The notes: generated by a model from the sequence alone, not told the origin. A stretch of DNA of 63,906 nt from Pseudanabaena sp. (GCA_003249035.1 QBMK01000021.1:1-63906), one strand, 5' to 3'. Shown: positions 40,394 through 49,436, counted from the stretch's first letter. A program made the numbers and translations.

Positions 40394-41617
40394 TTATTGG
40401 TTAAATATAAGTAGCCAGCCAATTGCTGCACCAGCAATTACTAACCATGCAGAATTTGTCTTTGGAAATTTAAGTAAAATTACAAGGCTTGTGATCGCGA
40501 TAATAATTGTCCAAATATCAATTAATGCTCCTCTCCCTAGTTCCCATGCCACGGCTGCCATCAACCCAATCGAAGCCGCATTTACTCCATCGAGAAAACC
40601 TCCAGTCCAAGATGATTCGCGTAATTTTGAGACAAAGGGATTAATTAATGGAACCAGAATAAATGCTGGTAAAAATATGCCAATCGTCCCTGCGATCGCA
40701 CCCAGATTTCCAGCGACAAGATAGCCGATAAAAGTCGCGGTCGTAAATAATGGCCCTGGAGTAAACTGTCCGATGGCTACTGCATCAAGTAACTGTTGTG
40801 AAGTCAGCCAATTGGTGCGATCGACAAATTCTTGCTGCACAAAAGCTAACAGTACATAGCCACTTCCATAAAGAACCGAACCAATTTTGAGAAAGCTCAA
40901 AAATACCGCTGTCCATGTTTTGGGATGAATTTCAGCGGCAATAGTGGCTAAAGGAAAAGGGAACAAGGAAAAGGGAACAAGGACGACTGATAGGGATTTA
41001 GAATTTTTGGATGATAGTAAATTGCTAACGAGGCTGACGATGATACCTGCACCCAGCATTAGGGCAATTTCATTGATTTTAAAAAAATATAGAACTAGGA
41101 CTAAAATTCCTGCGCTCCAATTTGGGATATTTTTTAGCGCTGATCGTCCTAATTTCCATAGGACTTGAGCAATGATTGCAATAATTACGGGTTTGACTCC
41201 ATAAAGTAACCAGCCAACAGCAGGAATTGTTTGATATTTCACATAAATAAACGCCAATCCCCATACCAACAACATCGCGGGAACTATAAAACTTGTTCCA
41301 GCCACGATCGCCCCTAGTAATCCTGCTTGTTCTAGTCCCACATGAATTACTAACTCTGTCGAATTGGGCCCTGGAATCAAATTGCTGATACTTAACAAAT
41401 CCAGTAACTTCTCGCGGCTAAGCCAGCGCCGACGCTGCACTATTTCCAACTCAATCTGTGCAACATGCGCAGCTGGCCCACCAAAAGCGATCGCACCGAG
41501 TTTAGAAAAAACTACCGCTAATTCCCATAATCGAGGCTTTGTCGTTAACTGATTTACAGATGCTGGATCGGCTGACAAAGATTCTGAATCTGGATCTTTT
41601 TTTGTATACTCCGGCAT
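40394..41617 (-). CDS. chrA: Chromate efflux transporter ChrA
   Basis: 407 residues in two homologous CHR halves. The first contains LGAIAFGGPAAHVAQIELEI and SNLIPGPNSTELVIHVG; the second contains LKIGSVLYGSGYVLLAFVQQ and AIGQFTPGPLFTTATFIGYL. About ten to twelve transmembrane helices are evident. The long CHR family exports chromate. It converges on fabH with a 27-base gap. Confidence 0.9.
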   Translation of the reverse strand: MPEYTKKDPDSESLSADPASVNQLTTKPRLWELAVVFSKLGAIAFGGPAAHVAQIELEIVQRRRWLSREKLLDLLSISNLIPGPNSTELVIHVGLEQAGLLGAIVAGTSFIVPAMLLVWGLAFIYVKYQTIPAVGWLLYGVKPVIIAIIAQVLWKLGRSALKNIPNWSAGILVLVLYFFKINEIALMLGAGIIVSLVSNLLSSKNSKSLSVVLVPFSLFPFPLATIAAEIHPKTWTAVFLSFLKIGSVLYGSGYVLLAFVQQEFVDRTNWLTSQQLLDAVAIGQFTPGPLFTTATFIGYLVAGNLGAIAGTIGIFLPAFILVPLINPFVSKLRESSWTGGFLDGVNAASIGLMAAVAWELGRGALIDIWTIIIAITSLVILLKFPKTNSAWLVIAGAAIGWLLIFNQ

Positions 41618-41785
41618 ATTTTTTAAATATTAAGTGGGACATACTTGATTGCATCAATCAGTAATTAAGGCTATGCAATGCTCAAAAGTTCATTTAAATA
41701 GTTAATTCAAATGAGCATACACAAAGACTTATACTTTTTGCAGGTATTCCCGAATACTAAATAGCTTTTGCCTAATTTTATCGAT

Positions 41786-42361
41786 ATGGTAGATTCGCTC
41801 AAATCACAGCAAATACAACAGTTGCAGAATTCCGAAAACTCTGTTCTAGAGATGGGGCTTCAATCTGAACCGATGTTTTATTACTTTGCTTACGGTTCTT
41901 GTATGTGTCCGGTAGATTTGAAGCGATCTCTTGGAGAGACAGCCCATCATTATGTTGTTGGGGTAGCGAGGTTAAGTGGTTATAAACTCGGCTTTTATTA
42001 CCGATCACCCCATCGTGACTGCGGCTGTTTAGATATTGTTAAAGAAGCAAATTCTTATGTTGAGGGTGTTTTATACTGCTTGCCCATGCGTTTAAGCTAT
42101 CAACTCGACTTGCGTGAGGATGTCTCAAGAGGCGGCTATCAGCATGAATTGATCACAGTTAGCATTGATCAACAGATTTACACAGATGTACGAACTTATA
42201 GTGTTGTTAACAAGCTATCTCGTGAACTAGCTCCAAATGACTGGTATTCCAATGTAGTGCTGCGAGGTGCTTCTACCTGCGGATTAACCGAAAAATATTT
42301 TTGGCAACTTTTTTATCACATTTACCAATTGCAGTCACTCCACAAACGTAAATACAGCTAA
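41786..42361 (+). CDS. Gamma-glutamylcyclotransferase-like protein
   Basis: About 191 residues. The GGCT-fold substrate loop is FYYFAYGSCMCPVDLKRS (near residue 30), with the usual YGSN/L replaced by YGSC. The later YVEGVLYCLPMRLSYQLDLR holds the 'V.G.lY.l....l..LD..E' pattern with a candidate catalytic Glu in LREDV. The cysteine-rich stretch DCGCLD is unusual. The N-terminal 25 residues are Gln-rich and variable. I choose ATG 41786 over an upstream TTG. The substrate could be gamma-glutamyl amines; not assignable. Confidence 0.75.
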   Translation: MVDSLKSQQIQQLQNSENSVLEMGLQSEPMFYYFAYGSCMCPVDLKRSLGETAHHYVVGVARLSGYKLGFYYRSPHRDCGCLDIVKEANSYVEGVLYCLPMRLSYQLDLREDVSRGGYQHELITVSIDQQIYTDVRTYSVVNKLSRELAPNDWYSNVVLRGASTCGLTEKYFWQLFYHIYQLQSLHKRKYS

Positions 42362-42438
42362 ATTCAAAATGGGGGCGTTGTAAAACATCGCAGCGTAGTA
42401 ATTATTGTGAGTTTCGCGATCTTAGCAATCGGGTCGAT

Positions 42439-42552
42439 ATGTTAAGCAATGTTAAACCTATTGAGCCAAATTTTATTGGTGCAAGGATTTTGTTTGTTTT
42501 TATGCTTATTCCTTGCACTTTGCCATTTTTTGCGATCCTTGAAAAATACTAA
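42439..42552 (+). CDS. Candidate 37-residue single-membrane-span protein
   Basis: ATG 42439 to TAA 42550-42552 encodes MLSNVKPIEPNFIGARILFV and then a hydrophobic run, FMLIPCTLPFFAILEKY. The result is a short polar head, one transmembrane helix (about 14-33) and a charged tail. This resembles the small subunits of thylakoid complexes in size and layout, but I cannot match it to a named one. No strong ribosome binding site. It sits in a 253-base gap with nothing else evident. Confidence 0.35.
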   Translation: MLSNVKPIEPNFIGARILFVFMLIPCTLPFFAILEKY

Positions 42553-42614
42553 TTTCAGCTGTTTCTACCTTTCTTAGAAAGCACTAATTAAGCACGAAAT
42601 TGCCTAGAAAGATA

Positions 42615-43394
42615 CTATTGAGAAGCAATCGTAGATCCAACACCTTGAAAGAAAACCCATGACAAAAAGAAATTACTAATAAAAATAGCGAGTAAAGCAG
42701 TTACTACTGCGGAAGTGGTGGATTCTCCTACACCCTTCGCCCCGCCTGTGGTAGTTAATCCCCATGTCGTTCCGATCGCAGCTATTAAAACTCCAAAGAT
42801 ACTGGATTTAATTAGGGCGGCAATTAAATCCCAAGGTTTGAGTAAATTCTTAACAGAATTAAGAAACATGTCGTATGGAATGGCGTACATGGAGTGCGAT
42901 AGAAATAAGCCACCTGCCATACCAGTTAAGAAACCGAAAGTTGTGAGTACTGGCAACATCAATAAACAGGCGATCGCACGCGGGGTGGCAAGGTAATCCA
43001 CAGGATTAGTTCGCAGCATGTAGAGTGCATCAATTTGTTCAGTTACTTGCATTGTGCCAATTTCGGCTGCAAATGCGGAGCCTACGCGCCCCGCAATAAT
43101 TACAGCCGTCAGTACAGGAATTAACTCGCGAGCCAAAGCGATCGCTAAAATTCCACCGATCGCTTGCTGTGCGCCAAAATTAATAAATTCTCTAGCCACT
43201 TGGATTGTAAATACTGCACCAACAAAGGAAGCCGTAATCAAAGTGATTAGTAGTGATTCCGTGCCAACTACTGACATTTGTGCCAGTATGTTACGCCAAT
43301 GGAAGCGGCGATAGATTAAAACATGGGTGATGATTTGTCCGATCAGTAAACAACTTTGCCCTAGCTTAATTAGCCAACTGCCAAAATTTCCCAT
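42615..43394 (-). CDS. mlaE: MlaE/TGD1-family ABC transporter permease
   Basis: 259 residues with about five transmembrane helices. Family hallmarks are ILAIALARELIPVLTAVIIA, GRVGSAFAAEIGTMQVTEQI and DALYMLRTNPVDYLATPR. This is the permease of lipid ABC importers that move phospholipids between the outer and inner (or plastid) membranes. The ATPase and substrate-binding partners are not adjacent here, which is common in cyanobacteria. Confidence 0.92.
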   Translation of the reverse strand: MGNFGSWLIKLGQSCLLIGQIITHVLIYRRFHWRNILAQMSVVGTESLLITLITASFVGAVFTIQVAREFINFGAQQAIGGILAIALARELIPVLTAVIIAGRVGSAFAAEIGTMQVTEQIDALYMLRTNPVDYLATPRAIACLLMLPVLTTFGFLTGMAGGLFLSHSMYAIPYDMFLNSVKNLLKPWDLIAALIKSSIFGVLIAAIGTTWGLTTTGGAKGVGESTTSAVVTALLAIFISNFFLSWVFFQGVGSTIASQ

Positions 43395-43510
43395 GTTTTC
43401 AATTTCCTAGATCGCCACTGAGCAGCGGCAAGCATTTTTTGTTTTTCTCGTAACCTTCGCAATTATAACTATAGACACTTGCACTAGGCTAATTCCAGCC
43501 CCAAAAACTA

Positions 43511-43535
43511 AGAGGAAGCGCTAAGCGCTTCCTCT
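43511..43535. repeat. Short palindrome next to MITE copy 3
   Basis: AGAGGAAGCGCT (43511-43522) and AGCGCTTCCTCT (43524-43535) are perfect 12-bp arms around one base. It abuts the MITE's left TA and may have offered a structured target. Confidence 0.65.
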
Positions 43536-43537
43536 TA

Positions 43538-43628
43538 CTCCCTTTCCCCCAAGAATTAGTGGTGCGGCGCAGAGCGCCGCACCACTAATTCTTGGGTTTT
43601 ATTGTCTATTGCTAGATGGGGAAGGGAG
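43538..43628 (-). mobile_element. MITE family copy 3
   Basis: A 91-bp unit flanked by TA on both sides (43536-43537 and 43629-43630), in reverse orientation to copy 1. The ends are CTCCCTTTCCCC and, inverted, GGGGAAGGGAG. The inner hairpin is AAGAATTAGTGGTGCGGCGC with its complement. The right end lies 16 bases from the stop of the pseudogene at 43647. Confidence 0.85.
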
Positions 43629-43646
43629 TATCTTTTGGGGTTGGAA

Positions 43647-44132
43647 TTATGGAAAAACATGGAGCGTCCAGTTGCAACGCTGTTGCAGGTCTCCAAACCG
43701 CCCATTTGCCCAGTACCACAGCGCCAGACGAGTCCGAAAAAATCCAACTATCAAAAAGTGCCCTTCAGGAGTTGTCACACCATATCTAAGCCCATGAGTA
43801 CGCATGAATCCCCAGGGTGTATCTGAGCCTTTGACTAGTAGTTGTGAACGATCAGAAATTTCTTAGTATTCCAATGGCAAAGCAAAGATGGCGTAGACAT
43901 TATGTTCCCCTCGCCAAGGTTTAGTAACAACTTTAATCGGATGAAATTTCAAACTATTGGATTTACTGAGTTTATCTGTTGGAGGTGGACACAAAGATTG
44001 ATTAGTATCAGACGTGACTGTTTTAGGTGACAAAGCAGTTATTGTGATCGTGACAATACTTCCTATAGCCATTGCTATAGCCAAGATGAATAAGAATTTA
44101 TTTTGAGCAGACCAGTTTTTTATTTTTTTCAT
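43647..44132 (-). pseudogene. Hypothetical membrane-anchored protein with one in-frame stop
   Basis: ATG 44132 opens MKKIKNWSAQNKFLFILAIA with one transmembrane helix, a Thr/Ser-rich linker, and KPWRGEHNVYAIFALPLEY, then a TAA (43865-43863). The same frame continues for 71 clean codons (EISDRSQLLVKGSDTPWGFM, GLRYGVTTPEGHFLIVGFF, WANGRFGDLQQRCNWTLHVF) to a TAA at 43649-43647. The downstream half is compositionally a good globular domain. It overlaps dacB by 4 bases (ATGA), so it belongs to the nagZ-dacB operon. Family not recognised. Confidence 0.7.
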
Positions 44133-45667
44133 TCACAGTTTTCAAGGCGAGTTAAGAGTAGGGCAATCGCATCGATATACTGTTGTAACTCCCTTGTTGG
44201 AAGATTGCTGTTATTGATAATGATGCTAAAAATAACTTCGTGATAATTTTGAGGGTCAGCATATCCAGATAATGCAATTGTGCCCGTTAAAGTTCCTGTC
44301 TTGGCTTGGATTAAGCCTTGAGCAGCAGTATTTTTAAATCGATTGGTCAACGTGCCATCGACATTTGCGATCGCTAAAGATTTACGGAAATTACGATCGG
44401 TAGATGCGCTTTGTAAAAGCTGAACGATTGTTTTGGGAGTTGTTAAGCTGCGTCGCGATAACCCAGAACCGTCAGCTAGCAATACAGAAGAAGAAGGGAC
44501 ATTGATAGATTGTAAGTATTTGCTAATCATCATCATGCCGCCAAGAACACTGTCATAGGGAGTAATTTCATGGAGGCGATCGCCTAAAGCTCTAAGTAAT
44601 AACTCTGCATAGAGGTTATTGCTGTCTTTGTTAGTGGTAAAAATCAACTCAGAGAGCGGCTGTGAATATGCGATCGCTAAGTCTTGGATCGGCGGGAGTT
44701 TTTTTACGGAGTTGGTAGCAGCAATATCTGTTGAAATTGCAATGCCTTGCACCACTAGTTCTTGGCGTAATAAATCTAAAAAATTGGTCTCAGGATTGGG
44801 AATTGCGACACCGCCAAGTTCTGGTTCTGATTTTTCCGGTATTTGGCCAGTAATTATTAGTACTTTTTGACCGTAGGGGCGCACAACTTTTAAGCTGTAT
44901 ATAGAATCTACACTTGCTGTAGTTGCTTGATTTTGGACTCGCCAGTCCTTAGCCAACTCAGGATTGTCCCAAGTAAAAATTGCAGGTTTACCATTTGTGT
45001 CTGGGGTAACTGTCCAGTTTATGGAGTTTTCGTTAATCGTGAACGGTGATGCGATCGCTGCATAATATTCCTGTAAATCTGACCATTCCCAACTGTCCGC
45101 AACTTCTTCACCTCTGCGGGCTGTCAAAGTCCAAATTCCACCATTAATCCGCTTTACACCTTTGTTTTTGAGTTGCGTAACTAGTGATTTCAATCCAGTT
45201 TCTGAGCGAAAGCTAGGATCGCCTGAGCCAATAAGCCATAACCCATTTTCTAGTTCTCCCTTGGCATTAGGCAAATTGTGTGACATCAAACGGGTAGCAA
45301 AGCGATAGTTTGCACCCAATGTTTTTAATGCGATCGCGGTTACAAATAGTTTGACATTTGAGGCTGGTATGAAATAACGATCTCCGTCAAGATTGACTAA
45401 TACTTGTGAATTAGGAGTATTAGTCTGCACATATACACCAACTCGTGACGCTTGTAATTTAGGTGATTGTGCAACTTTTTTTACCTCTTTTTGCAATTGG
45501 GCAGGGCAGAGACGAGTGTTATTTGCTTGAGTAGGAAGAGCTGTAATTAAAGAAATTACAATCAGAGCGATCTTAATTAATAATGTCTTTCGCAATATAC
45601 TTGTTGATACTGAAATGTCATCAATCAAAACAAACCTAAATAAAATTGCCATATTGGGCTTATACAA
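44129..45667 (-). CDS. dacB: D-alanyl-D-alanine carboxypeptidase/endopeptidase, S13 (PBP4) family
   Basis: Periplasmic peptidoglycan hydrolase. 512 residues with an N-terminal hydrophobic segment (LLIKIALIVISLITALPTQA), most likely a signal peptide. The SxxK box is PASNVKLFVTA, SxN is TNKDSNNLYAEL and KTG is QAKTGTLTGTIALSG. The large insertion between SxxK and SxN is typical of PBP4. The start may be 45667 or the Met at 45652. It overlaps nagZ upstream and the small membrane gene downstream, forming one cell-wall operon. Confidence 0.92.
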   Translation of the reverse strand: MYKPNMAILFRFVLIDDISVSTSILRKTLLIKIALIVISLITALPTQANNTRLCPAQLQKEVKKVAQSPKLQASRVGVYVQTNTPNSQVLVNLDGDRYFIPASNVKLFVTAIALKTLGANYRFATRLMSHNLPNAKGELENGLWLIGSGDPSFRSETGLKSLVTQLKNKGVKRINGGIWTLTARRGEEVADSWEWSDLQEYYAAIASPFTINENSINWTVTPDTNGKPAIFTWDNPELAKDWRVQNQATTASVDSIYSLKVVRPYGQKVLIITGQIPEKSEPELGGVAIPNPETNFLDLLRQELVVQGIAISTDIAATNSVKKLPPIQDLAIAYSQPLSELIFTTNKDSNNLYAELLLRALGDRLHEITPYDSVLGGMMMISKYLQSINVPSSSVLLADGSGLSRRSLTTPKTIVQLLQSASTDRNFRKSLAIANVDGTLTNRFKNTAAQGLIQAKTGTLTGTIALSGYADPQNYHEVIFSIIINNSNLPTRELQQYIDAIALLLTRLENCE

Positions 45668-47225
45668 ACCCTAGTTTTTGTAAAACTGCTTCCTGAGCCT
45701 CCGGTTGTTGGCTATAGGCAAAACCCCAAGGCATAAGTACTGGCATTAGAGGCAACAATCGATCTAAGGCGTAGGGACTTCCATAGAGAACTACTGCCTG
45801 TAATTTATTCGCTGATGTTAATTCTGTAACTAGAATCTGAATCTTTTCTTGAAGATTTGTATCACCAAGAAATGGATTGCCACGCTTAAAGATTTGGATA
45901 AATATTTTAGAGAATTGGTCATATTTAAGATTTTCTAAGATCAATTTATCTGCAACAATGCGCTGATAGCCTTTGTTTTTTGGTAATAACACAGCAGGAG
46001 ATCGCGCGTTTAGAAACTCTTCGCAGGTGAGTGGATCGTCAACAATAATTAAATTTAGATAATTTGTTTCGTGAGACTCCCGAACGTAGTCAGGTTGAAG
46101 ATTTGGGAGCACAGAATAAACATTAATGGATTTTGTCGCGACCGACTTGGAAATTCCTAGATTTAAAGGATTACCTAATTTTTTTAGATTAGGGGGGATA
46201 CCACAAACTTTTTGTTTAGCTTTCCAAATCCTTTGGACTGAGTCTCGTATTTGCTCTCGATCTATTTCTTTGGATTCCACCGCTGCGCAAACTGCATCAA
46301 TTGCAGCGATTGGATCGACTGGCATCAATAACACATCCACACCAGCTTTTACTGCTTGCACTGCGATCGCCTCTGGGCTACCTAAATTGGCAATACCCGA
46401 CATGATCAGCGCATCAGTAACAATCAGCCCCTCAAAACCTAATTCATTTCGCAAAATTCCCGAAATTATATGATGCGACAAAGTAGCGATATTTTTACGA
46501 TCAAAAGCTGGTGCCAAGATATGTGCACTCATGATCGCATCGACTCCCGCTTCGATCGCATTGATAAATGGCAGAAATTCGACATTCTCAAATCTTTGAC
46601 GATCGTGATGGATAACTGGTGTGTGTAAATGGGAATCCACAGATGTATCGCCATGACCAGGGAAATGCTTAGCTGTGGTCAGGACAGGATATTGCTTTGC
46701 TCCCGCAATATATCCGCGCGTCGCGCCCATCACCTCGCCAGCGGTAATTCCAAAAGAGCGCACATTAATTACAGGATTATCAGGATTGTTATTGATATCA
46801 ACAATCGGCGCAAGCAACCAATTTATACCGATCGCTAAAGCTTCCTCAGCCGTAATTTTGCCCATTGCCTCGGCATATTTCATCGAAACTGCTTGCAATG
46901 CCATTGGTGGCGGGAACCATGTAGCACCTTTAAAGAGATGTCCCACACCTTCTTCAACATCGGCAGCAATCAACAACGGGACTTTTGCCCATGATTGCAT
47001 TTGCTGAGTTCTGAGGGCAACTTCAGGTGCGCTACCGCCAAGCAAAATTACGCCGCCAACGCCATATTCATTGATCAGAGTTTGTAACTTTGCATTAGTC
47101 AATTCCCACTGTGGGTAAGCGATCTGATGATCGTATAGCATTCCGCAAGCGCGTACCACCACCATTTGAGAAACTTGCTCAATGAGGCTCAGAGAATCAA
47201 TATCTGGTAAGTTGATGGGCTGCAT
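45660..47225 (-). CDS. nagZ: Glycoside hydrolase family 3, beta-N-acetylhexosaminidase-like
   Basis: 521 residues. The GH3 catalytic domain has KHFPGHGDTSVDSHLHTPVI, containing the His-loop general acid/base of NagZ enzymes, and GFEGLIVTDALIMSGIANLG with the nucleophile Asp. A C-terminal alpha/beta domain of about 170 residues is present, as in two-domain members. The enzyme removes N-acetylglucosamine from peptidoglycan fragments. It lies directly upstream of dacB with an 8-base overlap, supporting a cell-wall recycling unit. Confidence 0.88.
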   Translation of the reverse strand: MQPINLPDIDSLSLIEQVSQMVVVRACGMLYDHQIAYPQWELTNAKLQTLINEYGVGGVILLGGSAPEVALRTQQMQSWAKVPLLIAADVEEGVGHLFKGATWFPPPMALQAVSMKYAEAMGKITAEEALAIGINWLLAPIVDINNNPDNPVINVRSFGITAGEVMGATRGYIAGAKQYPVLTTAKHFPGHGDTSVDSHLHTPVIHHDRQRFENVEFLPFINAIEAGVDAIMSAHILAPAFDRKNIATLSHHIISGILRNELGFEGLIVTDALIMSGIANLGSPEAIAVQAVKAGVDVLLMPVDPIAAIDAVCAAVESKEIDREQIRDSVQRIWKAKQKVCGIPPNLKKLGNPLNLGISKSVATKSINVYSVLPNLQPDYVRESHETNYLNLIIVDDPLTCEEFLNARSPAVLLPKNKGYQRIVADKLILENLKYDQFSKIFIQIFKRGNPFLGDTNLQEKIQILVTELTSANKLQAVVLYGSPYALDRLLPLMPVLMPWGFAYSQQPEAQEAVLQKLGFV

Positions 47226-47290
47226 AATTAACTAAAATCATTAATTTGTCTGAGAGAAGACGGATTGCAGGTTCTCTCAAATCGCGAATT

Positions 47291-47887
47291 TTAAAACTCT
47301 AAGGCAAAGTCTTTGCGGGTCATTGGGTGTGGCACTTCTAAACCTTCACCGCCAATATATTTTAACGGTTTACCTTCAACAGATAAATAAACTTTTGCAT
47401 CGGGTTCTAAAGTCGTTGCTGTATATAAAACCTGAATGATCCGACCCTGCATAGAGGCGGAACCACCGCCGCTAGTAAAAGCTTTAGATAAATCAATCCG
47501 AATTTCCTTGTTTTTTGTCGTTGCGCTTAGTACTTTCGTATTTGCAGGAATGGCACTGTATAGCTCGGATTCAGGAGGATTTTCAGTAATCAGCATATTG
47601 ATAGCTGACGCGATCGCCTCGTCATTACTTTTGGCTTTAATGGCGATCGGAACAGCAATCAGTTTATTTTTACTTGACTCGATCCAATAAACTGCCAACT
47701 GACCATCCACGGCTCTGGTCGCTGGAGGTGATTGCGTTACTTGATTAATGGTTGCTGGAGCCGATGATTGTGGATTAGGCTGATTATTAAAAGTGCCATG
47801 TACTAGCACTGCTGCACCAGAACCACCGACGACCGCTGCCGCCACTAGGGCAAACCAAGTACTTTTGCTTAAAACTGGAATTTTCAT
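47291..47887 (-). CDS. GerMN-domain lipoprotein-like or membrane-anchored protein
   Basis: 198 residues. A single N-terminal hydrophobic helix (TWFALVAAAVVGGSGAAVLV) is followed by an Asn/Pro/Ser-rich linker and a GerMN domain from about residue 62 (LAVYWIESSKNKLIAVPIAI, INMLITENPPESELYSAIPA, KNKEIRIDLSKAFTSGGGSA). GerMN domains occur in spore-germination and other envelope proteins. In cyanobacteria they are of unknown role, probably peptidoglycan-related. It is likely periplasmic, 65 bases upstream of nagZ. Confidence 0.85.
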   Translation of the reverse strand: MKIPVLSKSTWFALVAAAVVGGSGAAVLVHGTFNNQPNPQSSAPATINQVTQSPPATRAVDGQLAVYWIESSKNKLIAVPIAIKAKSNDEAIASAINMLITENPPESELYSAIPANTKVLSATTKNKEIRIDLSKAFTSGGGSASMQGRIIQVLYTATTLEPDAKVYLSVEGKPLKYIGGEGLEVPHPMTRKDFALEF

Positions 47888-47979
47888 AATTATCGCTCCT
47901 CAACGTTGACTAAGTTTGCATGATATTTCTGACGCAAACAAACGTGAATTAGCTCCCATTTCAATTTTATAGTAGCTTA

Positions 47980-48015
47980 CTCCCTTCTCATCAAAAGTAT
48001 AGACATTATTCATTA
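47980..48015 (+). mobile_element. Solo left end of the MITE family
   Basis: TA (47978-47979) followed by CTCCCTTCTCATCAAAAGTA and TAGACATTATTCATT, aligned with copy 1's CTCCCTTCCCACTATAAAAC and TAGACATTAAAACC. The hairpin and the right end are missing. It is a decayed copy. Confidence 0.55.
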
Positions 48016-48129
48016 GAAAGAAAATAATGCGAAGAAAGATCGGGCAGAAGCACTATATTTGCCTGTTATAACAATTCACAAAAGTGTGACGACACTTCTG
48101 TGGATTAAAAACCAAACCCTGTAAGGGTC

Positions 48130-48170
48130 TAACAAAACATAAAATGGGTATGTCATTTTGTGTTTTGTTA
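48130..48170. repeat. Hairpin repeat, 17-bp arms
   Basis: TAACAAAACATAAAATG (48130-48146) pairs with 48154-48170 at 16 of 17 positions. The flank AAACCAAACCCTGTAAGGGT upstream resembles the sequence near 58970-59000 (GACCAATCCCTGTATGGGTT), suggesting a shared parent repeat. Confidence 0.6.
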
Positions 48171-48187
48171 CTACAGAGAGTTGTGCT

Positions 48188-48266
48188 CAAGTCCGAACAA
48201 ACAATTAAACTTTTAAAAGTGCTGCTTTGCAACACTTTTAAAAGTTTAATTGTTTGTTCGGACTTG
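48188..48266. repeat. Perfect 34-bp-arm hairpin
   Basis: Arms 48188-48221 and 48233-48266 (CAAGTCCGAACAAACAATTA and on to TTTTAAAAGTG) are perfectly complementary around an 11-base loop. It lies 39 bases past the coaD stop. The length exceeds anything needed for termination. Confidence 0.85.
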
Positions 48267-48304
48267 ACCGTAAATTGCTGTGAGTTTTTCTGACTGGCAA
48301 AGGT

Positions 48305-48787
48305 CTAATAGAATTTTTGTCTCAAAGCACTCGCCACTTCAGGCGTAACTAAATGTCCAATTTCACCACCAAAACGAGCAATTTCACGCACTACACTACT
48401 ACTCAAAAAACTATATTCATTGGAAGTAGATAGAAAAACTGTCTCAATATCATTAGCCAAGGTCTTATTTGTATGAGCCATCTGCAATTCCAATTCAAAA
48501 TCGGATACTGCTCTTAATCCTCTAATCAAAACCTGTGCTTGCTTTAGATGGGCATAGGTGACGGTTAGCCCAGTAAATGTATCAACATCAACATTGTCCA
48601 GATGATGCGTCGCTTGACGAATTTGGATCATTCTTTCCTCCATCGTAAATAGAGGGCTTTTATTAGGATTGCGTAAAACAGCAACAATCACGCGATCAAA
48701 TAGATGACTACCGCGTTTAATAATATCGAGATGTCCAAAAGTAATGGGATCGAAACTACCAGGATAAATGGCAATCAATGCATTCAC
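48305..48787 (-). CDS. coaD: Phosphopantetheine adenylyltransferase
   Basis: Fourth step of coenzyme A synthesis (4'-phosphopantetheine to dephospho-CoA). 160 residues. The nucleotidyltransferase motif is [20 protein letters not shown] and the C-terminal [20 protein letters not shown] corresponds to the ISSTxxR region. Conserved [20 protein letters not shown] is present. Full length. Confidence 0.96.
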   Translation of the reverse strand: MNALIAIYPGSFDPITFGHLDIIKRGSHLFDRVIVAVLRNPNKSPLFTMEERMIQIRQATHHLDNVDVDTFTGLTVTYAHLKQAQVLIRGLRAVSDFELELQMAHTNKTLANDIETVFLSTSNEYSFLSSSVVREIARFGGEIGHLVTPEVASALRQKFY

Positions 48788-49162
48788 CGACTATCTATCA
48801 ATACTTCGGACAGTTTTGAAAAATGAGAACAAAAAAGCTATTCATCGGATAAGGTGCATGTGTTGAATCAAAGCACCCAATGAATGTCATTACAGACATA
48901 ATACCGAATGTAGCAAGCAAAGTACAACGGAAATTTCTGACAATCCTGTTTTCGACAATCATAGTGATGTGTGGAAAAGTAAACTTCACGAATCAGAGCC
49001 GATATAGCGAAATCAGCGAACGCACCTATCGCCGGCAGTTTTAGCGTTCATACAACCTCCATAAAAGGGAAAGCAGAGATCATCGCAAAAGCGATCGCGT
49101 CAACAGCCCGCCAGATTATCGCGACGGACTGCTCGTTCGTGTCGAAAAGTGGCAAAACAACC
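48788..49162. other. Gap with no supported gene
   Basis: 375 bases upstream of coaD. A 63-codon minus-strand frame (48798-48989) is present but lacks any domain or conservation-like pattern, so I do not call it. HIP1 octamers and a CGCCGGCAG segment are present. Nothing else is seen. Confidence 0.5.
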
Positions 49163-49436
49163 ATCATAAATCCTTCTTTGATTATCGAAGTTCTGTCAAA
49201 ATCAACGCAAAATTATGATCAAGGCGAAAAGTTTTATTATTATCGCTCAATTCCTGAGTTCTAAAGAATATATTTTAATTAGCCAATATCAATATTATGT
49301 AATGCAATTCAATAAAACTAATCAGGGCAAATGGATATTATCTGAATACCGAAATGATAATTTAGCATTATCTTTACAAACAGTAGAATTTGACATTTCC
49401 TTTGAAGAGATTTATGAAAACGTTAATCTCGGCTAA
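49163..49436 (+). pseudogene. Frameshifted C-terminal remnant of a Uma2-family (DUF820) nuclease
   Basis: Frame 2 reads IINPSLIIEVLSKSTQNYDQ, then GEKFYYYRSIPEF, and meets TAA at 49262-49264. Dropping the T at 49261 or 49262 restores EFKEYILISQYQYYVMQFNK and the C-terminus through FEEIYENV. The 'NPSLIIEVLSxST..YDxGEKFxxYRxIPxxxEYxLI' motif is that of cyanobacterial Uma2 PD-(D/E)xK proteins. The N-terminal half is not recognisable upstream. A downstream ATG at 49215 opens 73 residues in the second frame but lacks the active site. Confidence 0.7.

Noticed and set aside
48798-48989. 63-codon minus-strand ORF upstream of coaD
   Set aside because: No domain, no plausible start context, mixed composition; looks like chance.
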